Shown: positions 46,275-57,551 of the stretch, one piece after another
Numbering within the stretch: position 1 is the stretch's first letter
How the letters are laid out: each line of letters begins with the position of its first letter
Notes under the pieces: generated by a model
What the model was told of the DNA's origin: nothing
Database searches by the model: none
What the model saw: the letters and a program-made list of their open reading frames with translations, nothing else
Made by a program: the position numbers and the translations under genes
Assembly (NCBI GenBank): GCA_963921935.1
Contig: OY998176.1
Location: 136,784,299-136,848,298 of the forward strand
Reading direction: 5' to 3'
Length of the DNA: 64,000 nt
Source of the DNA: Galeruca laticollis
Lineage: Eukaryota; Arthropoda; Insecta; Coleoptera; Chrysomelidae

Positions 46275-48090
46275 TGCCACGCTCTTTCTTTACGCCCAAT
46301 TACATGAAGGAAGAAAAGAAGAGAAAGCAAAGAAGAGAAAAAAAAAGAAATATTGAGGCTAAAGGAAATATTACTGACGAGGGATGAATTTAAAGAATTA
46401 TGAAGTGAAAAAGAAAGAAAAAGAAAGGAAGAAAAAAATTATATATATAAATGGAAGTTAAAGAAACTAACGTCGAAAATGGAAGTATTGAAAGAGATTT
46501 GGAAAATATAAATTAAAAGTTATACTGATAAGTAGTAGCTGAGTGGGCGTGCAATTACGCCGAGCTATCCCAAATGCCGGAGAGTAGGGGTGAGTTGAAA
46601 AGGGCGCCACTATTTTATCTATGCTGAGCTAAAACAGAAGCTCTCCAGGTTGTCCCGGAACTCCCTATCAGATAACGTCAAAAAAAAAGGAATATATGAA
46701 TAGGTAGGTAATCTATAACAGAAAAATTGAAGAGAAGATATTCTCGATAAAAGTTTTAAACAGCCACTAGTAGAGGTCTGGTAGCTAACAAATAAAACGA
46801 AGTTATTTCAAATTTAATATGATCTATTAAATATAACAAAAAAAATAATAATAATAACCAGAATATAATAAGGTAGATAAATACGCATATATGTTAGTAA
46901 TAAACCCCAAAATTTATATACAAAACTTAATTCTAAAAATATACATAACAATGAGAGTAGTAATGAAAAATTTTCACCGATTTTCCGGGGGTAACCCAGT
47001 AATGGCTACAGCTGGGAGCCGGTGAATCGTAGCAAAGTAGCCGAAGTGGTTTCTTGCAGCAGTTACTTTTAGTAAGGCTTGCGCAAAAGCCTTTGTGGTC
47101 CGTGAGCACAAAAGTACCTTCTCGTCTGTGCCCAGTGAAAGAGGAGCACCTTTTTGTCCGTGCTCAACAGATGGAACAACTTATTTGTGCTCGAGAAAAC
47201 TTGCTCGTGCTCGGAAAGAAAACCATCCGTGCTCAAAAAAAAATAACTCCTTCGTCCTCGGTAAAGAACTTGCTCGAGAAGAAAAGCTTGTTCGTGCTGG
47301 GAAAACTGGTAGTGCTCAAAAAAAAAAGAACACCTGCACGAAAATAACTTGCTCGAAAAACTTTCCGTCCTCGGGAAAAAACCCCTGAGATGATTTATAG
47401 GGGTTCGCAAGAAGTTTGTATTCGATGGTCCCAAATCCTGAATAACAGCAAAATCTTCGTGTAGTAAACTAGCGAATCAATACGGAAACCAACAATCACG
47501 AAAATTCCTTTAGAGATATAGTCTCAAAATCCACTAATAAGTGCTACTATAAGGGGAACTAAATCTCCGACCATACAAACACAGTTCTTGATGTCAAGAG
47601 AAATCGAAATTCCACTCAAAAATCGTTCTCAAGGCACCGATAAAAATAACTCCCATAAAAAGAACATTAGACCACAAAAACTTATTCGCTAGGTAAATAG
47701 TAAAAATGTGAAAGTACGATGAAGGCCTGTACACACGCTTTATATCAAAATAATAAATTCCAATTTCCTACATTTTAAAACACTAACTTTATTGATTGGA
47801 TTCGCGACAATAATGAATGTTGATCTTAACAAATACAATGCCATTTACCCGTATACAATTAATATGAAAGGAAACGTTATCTAGATAACGGAATTACGAT
47901 AGTTAAATAATGATTTAAATAAAAGAATTACAGAAGTACAACGTGAACTTGGCATAACAACAGTCAGTTGTGGGTAAATCAACTAGATTTTTCACTGGAA
48001 TATGTCGATCAAATACTGAAATGGTAGGAATTATAATTTGCGAATACGGGGTGACTCGAAAATGTTTAATAATAAAATCGAACCGTGACA
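46275..48090 (-). repeat. gypsy 5' LTR (1816 bp)
   Basis: Direct repeat of 38915-40729; followed outside by ACTC (48091-48094). Carries the same GTGCTCG-rich block (about 47100-47390). Confidence 0.93.
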
Positions 48091-49517
48091 ACTCTGTGTA
48101 GTCTTTCTATTTGCCCATTGGTGGTTGGTGCGTAGCTCGCTGTGTGTGTTATTTTTATGTTTAGTAGTTTGCATGTCTCCTTCATTAGTTCTGACATAAA
48201 ATTTGTTCTTCTGTCTGTTAACATTTTCTGGGGTGTTCCGTGCCTGCACATTATTTGTTCTACAAAAGCTCTTGCTGCTGTATATGCTTTCTGATCCGGT
48301 ATCGGAATTGCTTCGCACTATTTAGTAAAATGATCTTGAAATGTTAGCAGGTACTTGTTTCCTTTGTTTGACGTGGGTAGTGGGCCTACTATGTCCATTG
48401 ACGTTATTTCCCAAGGCTCTGTGACATTTGTGAATCTTTGTAGTGGTGCCTTTCTAAAGTGTGGTGGGGTCTTTCGTCTGTTGCATGCGTCGCAGCGTTT
48501 ACAGTAGTTTATTATATCCATTCTCATCGTTGGCCAGAAGCAACGTATTTTTATTGCCAATAGCGTCTTTTTTTGTCCTTGGTGACAATGAATGGGTGAG
48601 TCGTGAAAGTCTCCTATAACTTTGGTGATATATTTTCTAGGTATTACTAGTTGGTCCTTGTTGTCTTCTTGATCTTGTCTGTATAGTTTCCCTTCTTTGT
48701 CGATGTAATATTTTTGCTTTGTTTCACCCTCTTTGTTTAGCTGTTGTAATGTGCTGTTGCAGAAATCGTCGCGTTTTTGCTCTTTTTTCAGTAATTATTT
48801 GTCCCAGAGCGGTTCCCATTCTTCGTTTGCCTCGATTATTTCGATTTTCCCCGTGTCTTTGGTTGGGATCGGTTTTAGTATGCTTACTTTGGTGGTTGAC
48901 CCGTAAAATGTGAATTGTATCATCTTTGTGATTTCGTCCCAGCTTAGTCCTGGAATTTTTTCTTGACTGGTTATGAAGGTTATGCCTTTTTCCACGTTCT
49001 CTTCGCATTGTTTTTTTAACTTTTGGATAATATTCCACATTATTTCGTATGATGTTTCTCTTTTGACTGATGTTCTATTTAATGCCACGTAGAATTTCGT
49101 GTTTAATGTGTCCCATTCTTTGACCGATTCTATTTGTTCTTGTGAGATATCCGGTAGAGTGTATATCTTTTCTATCCTCTTTATTAATGGTTCCTGATTG
49201 GGTCTGATCTTTGCTATTAGGAGGGCTATTGATTCTTCGTCTTGGAGGGAATCAAGGTCTCCTTCTTTCCTGCTTATTTTGTCCTTCCCTGGTAGGTCGT
49301 TTTCCGCAATATATTGTGAGTAGTCTTCGTATGTGTTTTCTATGTAGTTGCATGTTTTGTCGTACATTTTGCTCAGTGCATCCGCGTTCCCGTGTCTTCT
49401 TCCCATTCTGTGTATTACTTCGAATTCGTATTCGGCCAGTGTTAAGGCCCATCGTGTTAGCCTAGAGTTTGCGTCTTTCAAGGTCAGTACCCATTTTAGT
49501 GCTCTATGGTCTGTTAT
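48091..49517 (-). pseudogene. pol: Backbone pol: RNase H end and integrase, with stops
   Basis: Reads from LITDHRALKWVLTLKDANSRL (RNase H C-terminal motif) and RMGRRHGNADALS through a ~170-residue linker, then the integrase zinc finger (CKRCDACNRRK) and catalytic core (SMDIVGPL, NGQIERLHR). In-frame stops: TAA at 48795-48797 and TAG at 48318-48320. The frame runs into the gypsy insertion at 48090 and resumes at 38914. RT and upstream domains are missing because 49517 is fused to an LTR stub. Confidence 0.8.
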
Positions 49518-49552
49518 TAAAATTTTCTATGTCATATCTCGTGTTTATTACA
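49518..49552 (-). repeat. 5' LTR stub of backbone element
   Basis: The sequence TGTAATAAACACGAG ... AAAATTT (minus) matches the first 33 bases of the 3' LTR (24719-24751) with one mismatch, then switches directly to RNase H coding. The join lies at an A/T-rich word, consistent with deletion of the rest of the LTR, gag, protease and RT. Confidence 0.7.
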
Positions 49553-50010
49553 ACATTAAAGATCATTCAAGTGTATGCATCAACATCAACGCATTCTGAT
49601 GAAGAAGTAGACATATTCTACGGAGACTTATTGTCCGCGATCCAAGTAAATCCTGCCCACTTCACTGTCATTTGTGGCGACTTCAATTCTAAAATAGGAG
49701 TGGAAGTCGATCCGTCAGAAAAAGCACTTGGAAAGTTTGGTAGTCAAGGCAGAAATTAAAGAGGAGAGACACTGTTGACATTCCTCGTAGAAAATAAAAT
49801 ATTGCAGATGAATAGCTTCCTCCAAAAAAGGCAAACGTGAGACGGACATGGACAAGTCCTGACGGAAAAAACCCGGAACGAAATAGATTATTTCATTACT
49901 AATAAACGGTCCATTTTCAAAGATGTGAAGGTTTTTAATAGGTTTACAACATGTAGTGACCATACATTGGTGAGGGCTACTATTGAGATAATTACCGACT
50001 TGGAAAGGCA
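49553..50010 (+). pseudogene. LINE (RTE-like) endonuclease fragment
   Basis: Apurinic-type endonuclease domain: TLKIIQVYASTSTHSDEEVD, HFTVICGDFNSKIG (catalytic Asp/Asn), NEIDYFITNKRSI and TCSDHTLVRATIEI (catalytic Asp-His). It is similar in style to insect proteins annotated as craniofacial development protein 2. There are stops (TAA ~49759, a further stop at ~49840) and the 5' part ends at the LTR stub. No RT follows, so it is a fragment older than the LTR insertion. Confidence 0.8.
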
Positions 50011-50109
50011 CAAAATAATCAAAAAGAAGAACAAGTCATGCTTAGACTTTTTCTACAAAACTATTTACTTGTATTCTTTAAATTTGTGCAGTTGTAGAAA
50101 AAGTATAAT

Positions 50110-50206
50110 GTGCAACATGTGTGAAAAGTAATTTTCTCACTCGTGTGTTTGCGGCACCGAACTTCCACACTCGTGAGAAAACTTGAACTTTCCCCACTTT
50201 TTGCAC
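50110..50206. repeat. Foldback hairpin with ACTCGTG motif, copy 2
   Basis: Imperfect palindrome: gtgcaacatgtgtgaaaag ... ctcactcgtgtg pairs with cacactcgtgagaaa ... ccccactttttgcac. Same design and core motif as 12332-12430. Confidence 0.68.
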
Positions 50207-51167
50207 AATGTACTACTATTCTAGGCACACGCAATGACACACGTAGAAGTTGTTGAGAGAATACAGCGGACATTTATATTGGAAGAATCTCCAGAACCAG
50301 ATATATCAGTGATACGAGTAATGTATAAGACTGACTTGTATTATTGAATACTGGCTTAGTTGGTATTATTTGAATTATGTCAAGATTTAAGTATTGATTT
50401 TTATGCTATATAGCCCGAATTTAAGTCTGATGGAACACATGTAGTGTCGAAGATGAGGTATAGTCTACAGCCCAAAAGAAATAAGTCAAGTTCTCAATAT
50501 TGTATCTCAGCTCTACTCAATACCTTGCCAAGGAGAATGAATTAAATAAGTACAGCTCACGGTAGAATACAGTTCGGTTGACGGTCATGCTCAAGCTAAT
50601 GTGCCTTTGAATAACTCTATTTGGCAACTTACATATTTTTGTATTCTGGTATTTTTCATATGACAAAATACTTTTGCACTTTGATATAGAAAATTGATAA
50701 GGTTACATCTTAATTGTGAATTAGAACAAAACTATGAACGAAAGTGGATATGGTATAATCAATGACATTTGATAATATAATTTGTATAAGTTAAGGATAC
50801 GGTCAGAGATCCCCATCTCACTGAGTTATGGTTGGCGATAAATGGTCATTTAATTAATGTGATTGAATCCAATATAATGAAAAAATGTCATGCAAAAGAC
50901 TATATTCACTTTTGGGGATACATCCTGTTGAAATAAGATAATTAGGCGTTTGATGAATTTATTTAGGTATTTTTTTCAGGGTTACAGCTGGAAGAAAATA
51001 TAACTTTTGATTCGTCTGGATACTCATTTAAGGTAGTTTTAAATGACACTTCGTTAAAGAATAAGAGGACAAAATCTACAGTAAGTCTTTATCATGTATA
51101 CAGTATTAGTGAAATGACTCAATATTCTTAGATTTATTTTTGTTTTTTAGTCGCGTTCCTTTTGCAG
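50207..51167. other. No gene recognised
   Basis: AT-rich. 50230-50345 encodes a short stretch (THVEVVERIQRTFI) reminiscent of the C-terminal end of LINE reverse transcriptases, too short to assign. Confidence 0.35.
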
Positions 51168-51282
51168 GAAATCTCAGATAATGTCACCTCACTTGGACTG
51201 CCTCACTTTGTTGTCGTGTTCCTTTTACAATAAGTGAGGTGAGAGTGAGACAAACTGAGATTTCTACCCCCCCCCCCCCCCC
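51168..51282. repeat. Hairpin followed by a C16 run
   Basis: gaaatctcag ... tcacctcactt pairs with aagtgaggtga ... ctgagatttc (51168-51264). Immediately after comes a run of 16 C (51267-51282). Words of the same type (tgagatttcc, cctcacctcacctcag, and an inverted acatcgaaac / gtttcgatgt pair at ~51300 and ~51757) suggest the hairpin is one end of a ~600-base non-autonomous element. Confidence 0.5.
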
Positions 51283-52303
51283 TTACCGATCGTAAGCTAC
51301 ATCGAAACCATTCGCACAAGTGAGATTTCCGAACTCATCGAGAAAGTAATGTTGATTCTGACTGTTATTAGTGTTTATCATCATTCCTGTGTTGTTGATA
51401 TTGACTGTATGAGAGGTCAGAGGAATGTATTTTTGGTTTTACGATGGATCATAAACCTACAACGGTAAATGCGTAGGCGTCATTTGTACAACGGTAAATG
51501 TGAAGGCGTCATTTGTACAATTTTATATTAGAATACTTGATTACTTGAATTATGGTAGTCTGGAGTCTTCAGATGATGATGATGAAAGGTCAGACTCAAG
51601 CGGAAGCGAAAGTCGATTATTGTTTCATGATGATGCCGCATTTTCTTCGGATGGCAGGTCACCTAGTTGGTAGCGTTTGTCGCTCCTTTCAATCCAAGAG
51701 AACATTCTGAGGGGAAGTGAGTTCCTCACCTCACCTCAGTTAATCTCCGCTCAGTTTCGATGTAAATGCCATTAGTATGAATTCATGTCGTGTTTATGTA
51801 ATGGTAAAATAGTGGATTGAACATTCCGATAATATGTTTTTCTATTTATTTTATAATCTTAGCATTTTCAAAGTTGTTAACGTTTTTAAATCAGTTGACG
51901 TTTTAATGATTTTTCGTCTTGCTGACAGTTTCCAACACAAAGTTCCTTAACGCTCCCTTATAGTAAATAATTGAGAGTGCTTAGAAACTACTACATACTA
52001 TTCAAACACAAATAATCATATTTCAGTAATATGTTCTTTTTGCTCAATCAAACTTAGCTTCCTAAAGCAATCATCTTTATTGAGTAAAAAGAATCTGAGA
52101 TAATCAGAATCATGAATAAATTCCTACGAATATAACTGTAGTATGACAAAACCACGTAGTCTCAAGGAAAAGTCTTTGTTGGAAATCAACTACAAAAGCT
52201 TATTTAAAAATGTATTGCATGTCTCAATGTCAACTTGTCAATCTGTCTGATCTTGGTAAGTCTATCAAAATGACACTGATGTAAAAACTTCTATATAAAT
52301 TGA
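51283..52303. other. Possible non-autonomous element interior and spacer
   Basis: 51550-51672 reads as an acidic, Ser/Asp-rich short peptide frame (SLESSDDDDERSDSSGSES) ending at a TAG, which could be a transposase N-terminal relic. The rest is AT-rich without motifs. Confidence 0.3.
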
Positions 52304-52324
52304 GTGTTCCAATATTGCTCAGGA

Positions 52325-52700
52325 GCATGTTCAGAAATACCACGATTTGATGCTGATCCAAATAAACCTCATGTTGACCAAGAATGGAATCACTGGCTAA
52401 CAACTTTTGAAAACTTCATATCTTCTTTGGAGAATGGAACAGCAAATGATAAACTGAAACTCCTCAGCGCACATATAAGCCATTCTACATATTGATATAT
52501 AAATCAATTTGATACATACGAGAATGCAATTCAAGCTTTGAAATCGGCATTTGCTGAACCAAAGAATGAAATCAATATTTGTTATATCGAAGAATGAAAT
52601 ATTTGACAGGTATTGTTTATCTATTCGTAAACAACAAATTCCTGAATCTATAGATCAGTATACAGTGTTGGGAATATTACGAGAGAACATACGTTTTACC
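52325..52700 (+). pseudogene. Retrotransposon gag fragment
   Basis: A capsid-like N-terminus in pieces: FDADPNKPHVDQEWNHWLTT, FENFISSLENG, DKLKLLSAHI, a stop at 52495, then ALKSAFAEPKNEI and, after a frameshift, DRYCLSIRKQQIPESIDQY. This order (aspartate-rich start, WxxW, then RKQQxxESIDQY) is seen in gag of insect gypsy-like elements. No knuckle, pol or LTR found nearby. Confidence 0.6.
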
Positions 52701-52799
52701 GTCAATGTGTTAGAAAGAGACAAAATACATATGAATTCAGTATATTACTCCTCTTCGCTAACAAGGTATCATAAAGTGAGAAACGAAATAACTGTGTAA

Positions 52800-53039
52800 T
52801 GGGATGTCTGGCAGGCACCGCCTTCGAGAAGCGTACAGTAGTTCTCATGTCTGGCTTTTACTTACAGTTTTAAATGAAGAAATTAGAAATGCATTCAGGC
52901 TATTACTAGTCACTTAACCACAGCAAAATGTTGTATAAACAACTCATTATGTTAAAGATCGCAATGAAAGAAGTTAATGTTAGAAATACAGATGTGTAAT
53001 GTGAACAGTTTAGTTTATTAATTGAGAAATAATAAGATT

Positions 53040-53080
<41 letters not shown>

Positions 53081-54926
53081 TGTTGCAGGCTAATGTGAAC
53101 TCCGTTATACCTGTAGTCCAATTTGGGCTCCGTTGGTGTATATTTCCATATTTCAAAAGCAAGGTAGGCTCCGTATATGATACATTTCAGGTAATATGGA
53201 CTCCTTGCGGCGTTGCCACATATACTATCAGCCAGTTAATACATATAATCAAAAGAATAATTGCCAGTTCGGTATTGACATTGTATAAAACGATTGCAAT
53301 CGGCTTTCTTCGTAAGAAATTTTTATCTGAGACTGAAATTGTTCATTTGAAACAACAACTATGAGAAATAAAAATTATAAATTACAAACAATTGACTTAT
53401 ATTAAAGAAACTGAGATAGTTTATAACATGAAAGAGTGAATACGTAATACTACCTATAAATTAGCATATTTGCATATCATATAAAAACATGTTGACAAAA
53501 ATAAGCTCAATAGTCGAGCTTATATTATATATGTTTATGGAAATATACATTTACATTTTTGACTAATGCATTTACAAGAATATGCTACCTTCTCCCTCCC
53601 ATTTTATGCACACCTAATTTATTTTGTGTTAATAGTTGATCCGAATAAGGACCCTGCAATTTTTATGAAAAGTGGCGACTGGTATGTTTCTTTGAAAACT
53701 TGATATGCATTTGTACTCGATCCAATTACTTAAATTGCTAATAGGCTCAGCTTAACTCTGGTTAATGTCTGTAAGTTTTTGTTACTAGTTTTAGTACTCA
53801 ATGAAAGTGTTGAATTCTTAAGATTTTCCTATGATCAGTTTTTTAAATATACATCTTTAAAGTCATGAACAATTGAGATTCTGTTATGATAATTCCCCCT
53901 GTAATACAATATAGAAAATATATTTTACATGCAGTTATTGTAGATCGCACAATAATATAAAAATATGCTTATTTATACAGAGTGTTTTTAAATATATCGA
54001 CTAAGTAAGTAATTAATGGGTATTTTTAAATTAACATGCCCAACACTTAACAGAGGATTTTTTTTCTGAAGTGATATTCAGTGGTTCAAATCCATTATTT
54101 AATTAATTAAACGCTTTTTCAAATTGTTTTCTTTCTATGAGTGATCAACAGTGAAATAAATAAGTTCTCAATAGCTCCTGTGTTAAAAACTAAAACATTT
54201 GGGAATTGGTGGCTAAAATCGTAATTGAAAAACCCCGCAAAATTGCTGTACACATAGCTATTGAATATCACTTATATAGTATAAAAAAATTAAAAAGCCA
54301 CTGTTCGTGTTTAGCATGTTATTTTAAAAATATTCCTTAAATATATGCCTCTTTTTATTTATATATACAGTTGTATAATATACAAGAAATTAAGTATATT
54401 ATCTATTTTGTATTACACGGTATTTTTTGATGCAAATGAAATGCTGATGGGCACTAACTTTAAAAATGTATATCTCAAAAACTGAAGAATTTAACAAGTA
54501 CCAAAACTAACAGTAATAACACAAAAATGCAGAAATATACGGACGAAATTTCTAAATATAGGATCATTTATAATAAAATTGCAATTTCGGAATATTTACC
54601 GTCCTTTATTTTTTATCTCACACTGTATGAAATAGTATTGCAGAAAATAGCAAAAAATAAGAACTACTAAGAATTTCATTCTAAATATTTATTCACTAAC
54701 CCTATAACTATATATATTTTTGGGTCGAAAATCAGTCTAAAACTAATGCCGAATGGGTAAGGATTAACAGCCCTGCAAAATATTAATAATAAAAAGGCTT
54801 ACCAAAACGAAATAGTACTTTCGATAAACCGCTAGATTCCAAGTTTAACTGCTTGTATCGTACATATTGTTAGGTCTGTTTAAGCAATAAGAGAATTACA
54901 TCACCACTCCGCTCAGTCTTAGAGGA
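52800..54926. other. No gene recognised
   Basis: Very AT-rich. Contains an (AT)n run at 53043-53080 and a tatacagagtg word at 53977. No ORF with recognisable motifs. Confidence 0.4.
53043..53080. repeat. AT dinucleotide microsatellite
   Basis: About 18 AT units in a row. Confidence 0.95.
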
Positions 54927-55712
54927 TCATTTCGGCATAACCGTTTCACCTTCGCTTTGTGATCTTAAAGGTTTTTTGGGATCGGGATTCGAAGGACATT
55001 TTTTTACGTGCCGCCTTAAAGACTTATTGGCATAATATCCTTTGCAAAATTCACAAGAAATACTACGGTTCACATTGCTTTTCTTGTTTTCGCTAATCGA
55101 AATTATATCGTTACAAAATCTCAATGACGTCGAATTGGATCCAAAGCGTTTTTTCGTTCGTTGTTTTGAAACCTTGTGTAAAGATAAAAAACTTTGAACA
55201 TCAAATTCATCGGAATGATGACGCATCAAATGTCTTCCAAAATTCTGAACATCTTGTAGACAATATGGGGAATCATATAGTCGTCGCTTTTTCTTAGATA
55301 TTCTAGTCAATTCTGGAACATCAGAACCAATTGGTTTGGTTTCTTCTATTGAACTATCCAGTGCTGTATGTTTTACTTGTTTAAGTGATGAATTATATTC
55401 GGATATGAAAGACCATACTGTATCAAGTTCAAATGAAAACGACATCTGTTCTAAATGTGAATCATTATTTTTTTAAAACGTAGAATCTCCCAGTGTTAAA
55501 TCACGTGTTACGATTTCATTTTTGGAATTGTAGTGGAAATCCAAGGAAGAGTTTTGTAAAACGGCATAGCTTGTCAACGGCACCTTATTTTGTGGGATCG
55601 TGATACGCTCTGATGAGTCAAAAAGATTGTTTTCTCTGTTTGAATTATTGGAAAAAAACTTTCCTCGGGTGGTTAATATTCAGAACTAGATGTTTCCGTG
55701 TTACTGAGACAT
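54927..55712 (-). pseudogene. Zinc-finger-like protein of unknown role, partly broken
   Basis: The ATG at 55445-55443 opens 172 codons (MSFSFELDTVW) to the stop at 54927. Middle: RHLMRHHSDEFDVQSFLSL, an H-x4-H spacing like half of a C2H2 finger. Near the end: SCEFCKGYYANKSLRRHVKKC, a C-x2-C ... H-x4-C finger. Upstream of the ATG the same frame continues with good codon structure (SSERITIPQNKVPLTS) after one TAA at ~55474, and a frame switch at a 7-base run near 55655 leads to another acidic stretch (SNTETSSSEY), so the original protein was longer. This type of N-terminus occurs in multi-copy insect families; I cannot name a function. Confidence 0.5.
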
Positions 55713-57245
55713 TGTCTAGTGCTAACAAACAATGTCTTTTATGAAATTAGACAATTTAAATCGTTTATGAAAATAATACAGTATCAAACTTTTGTCAAAA
55801 CTACCAATTTTATGTTTTATGTCAATTGAGTTTCCATTTTTAAATTTAATGAATTTTAACGATTGTTTTAATATTCACAGTTCTTGTCAGTACACGAGAT
55901 TTATTACTTATAATTAATCTGCACAACTTTAGTCGGTGTGCAAATTTAAAAGATGCCTGCTGTATTCTCTAAACAGATAACCCATGACTCTACATTTCAA
56001 AATTAAAAAAGTATATTGAAAGTACCCGCTAGAGGATGTAATCGCATACGGAATAAAAAGTAAATTCAAAAACTAAAACCCGACTAATGAAAAAAGTATG
56101 AAACAAGGAAATATTCTCATCTATAATAGTTATGAACAAACTGTTCAATATTTATCGGCTATTAAGTAAACAGCTTACCCCTGATATATTATGATTTATT
56201 TGATACATACTCATAGTTATGTTGTTATTCCAAATGAAACACCCAGTATATTCTCAACTTTCTAAATTGCTGATATAATTATCAGCCACTAATTATGACA
56301 AAGGTCACTGTAAGGTAACTCAATAATATCCCAGAAAAACGTCTTTCATTTTTTATACAGGGTGAAAAATAATTAACGTAAATTTTGGATAATGAATAAT
56401 AGTAATAACTGTGTTTTTTTGAATAGCAAAATATTTTTTTGTCGCCTCAATTCTATATTAGATTTCAATCAAATATTCTTAACATTCCCCTATGCCTGAA
56501 TGTAATAGTTTTCGTGATTTTTTTGTCTTTATTATTTAATAAAAAATAATTATTATTTGTATATTAATAGTCATTTTTCTACGCTCTATCTTCAAAGTAC
56601 CTTTTATTTCACCGCTTTGTTGCGCTTAAGACGGATGTTTATGGTTATTCTGTACCATGATATTTCACAGTTCAATTTTCTTCAACAAAGTGTTCCAGAC
56701 CATAAAAAATAAATATCTCGCAAGCTAATTAATTGTTTTCAATAAAATAATTTCATTTGAGATATGAAATAGTGTACATACTCGTATACTTAATTTCGTC
56801 AACATTGAATTATTCTCATGACAAAGAAAAACAACACAGAAAATGGAGATTTAAGCATGTGTTCGAAGAATTGTAGACTTTTTTAGTATCTACAATTATT
56901 CCACTGGATAGTTATTCGTACGACTTTACCTTTCACTGTAAATACCAGGAATACCATTTTTCATTCCTTTCCAACCGCATACATCAACCTTTAACCCACC
57001 ATATATTTCAGGGTTATCATAAACCTTTTTACATTCTCACTTATAAAAGTTCAGGTAACAGTTTTTCATTTTTTTTACTAAATTAGTTATTCCGATCGTT
57101 CTAGGTAATTAAAGCTACAAAAACTAAATACAAGCAACCACAGAACATCTCACATCTACGTAAAAACGTCAGATTTAACATAGTTTAGTAAAATTTTGAC
57201 GTTATCGTAAAAAATGGTGTTTTTCACTTGTACAACAGTCATATT
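55713..57245. other. No gene recognised
   Basis: AT-rich. A tatacagggtgaaaa word at 56357-56371 resembles the outer end of the inverted repeat at 57246 but has no partner nearby. Confidence 0.4.
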
Positions 57246-57551
57246 TATACAGGGTAGTTCATTAACAATTGTCCATATAGTAACTGCAGAAACCTTAGCA
57301 CAAAATATGAAGATTCGAGAACACTTCAGTAAAATATTCCTTCTTACTGAGATCATAGGGTGTTATATCATAAATATTTGAAATGATTGTAGTCCATTGT
57401 TTTTACACCTTCCACTTTTTATATATTAGGATACTTCAATTAGCGGTAAAATATAATTTTCCTCTATCACTAGAGGCATGCGGTAGGGATAAATACTTCC
57501 TCTAGTTACCATATGGACAATTCTAAATAGAACACCCCATAAAAAGTATAT
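57246..57551. repeat. MITE-like element with TATACAGGGT ends
   Basis: About 300 bases. The left end tatacagggtagttcattaa, then aattgtccatatagtaact, is repeated inverted on the right (agttaccatatggacaatt, then aacaccccataaaaagtata). Imperfect arms of ~45 bases, no coding capacity. No target duplication clear. Confidence 0.6.

Larger units (their letters stand above)
38915..48090 (-). mobile_element. Ty3/gypsy element, nearly intact
   Basis: 9.2 kb with long LTRs, a tRNA-Lys-type PBS, gag, pol and a polypurine tract (minus-strand gagagggggagt, 40730-40741). No env. It interrupts the integrase of the backbone element, whose frame is restored when the element and one ACTC are removed. LTR divergence below ~1% by eye suggests a fairly recent insertion. 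One missing base in RNase H is the only clear break. Confidence 0.93.
24413..49552 (-). mobile_element. Old env-bearing LTR retroelement, backbone of a nested transposon cluster
   Basis: Minus-strand element now split by three insertions. In its own 5'-to-3' order: LTR stub (49552-49520), RNase H and integrase (49517-48091), [gypsy 38915-48090], integrase C-terminus and pol tail (38914-38032), [P element 32244-38031], pol tail end (32243-32137), spacer, env N-terminal part (31545-31073), [copia 26430-31067], env C-terminal part (26424-25129), polypurine tract and 3' LTR. Across each insertion the reading frame resumes once the inserted DNA and one target copy are removed, which shows they are one element. 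Gag, protease, RT and most of the 5' LTR are deleted. Confidence 0.82.
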
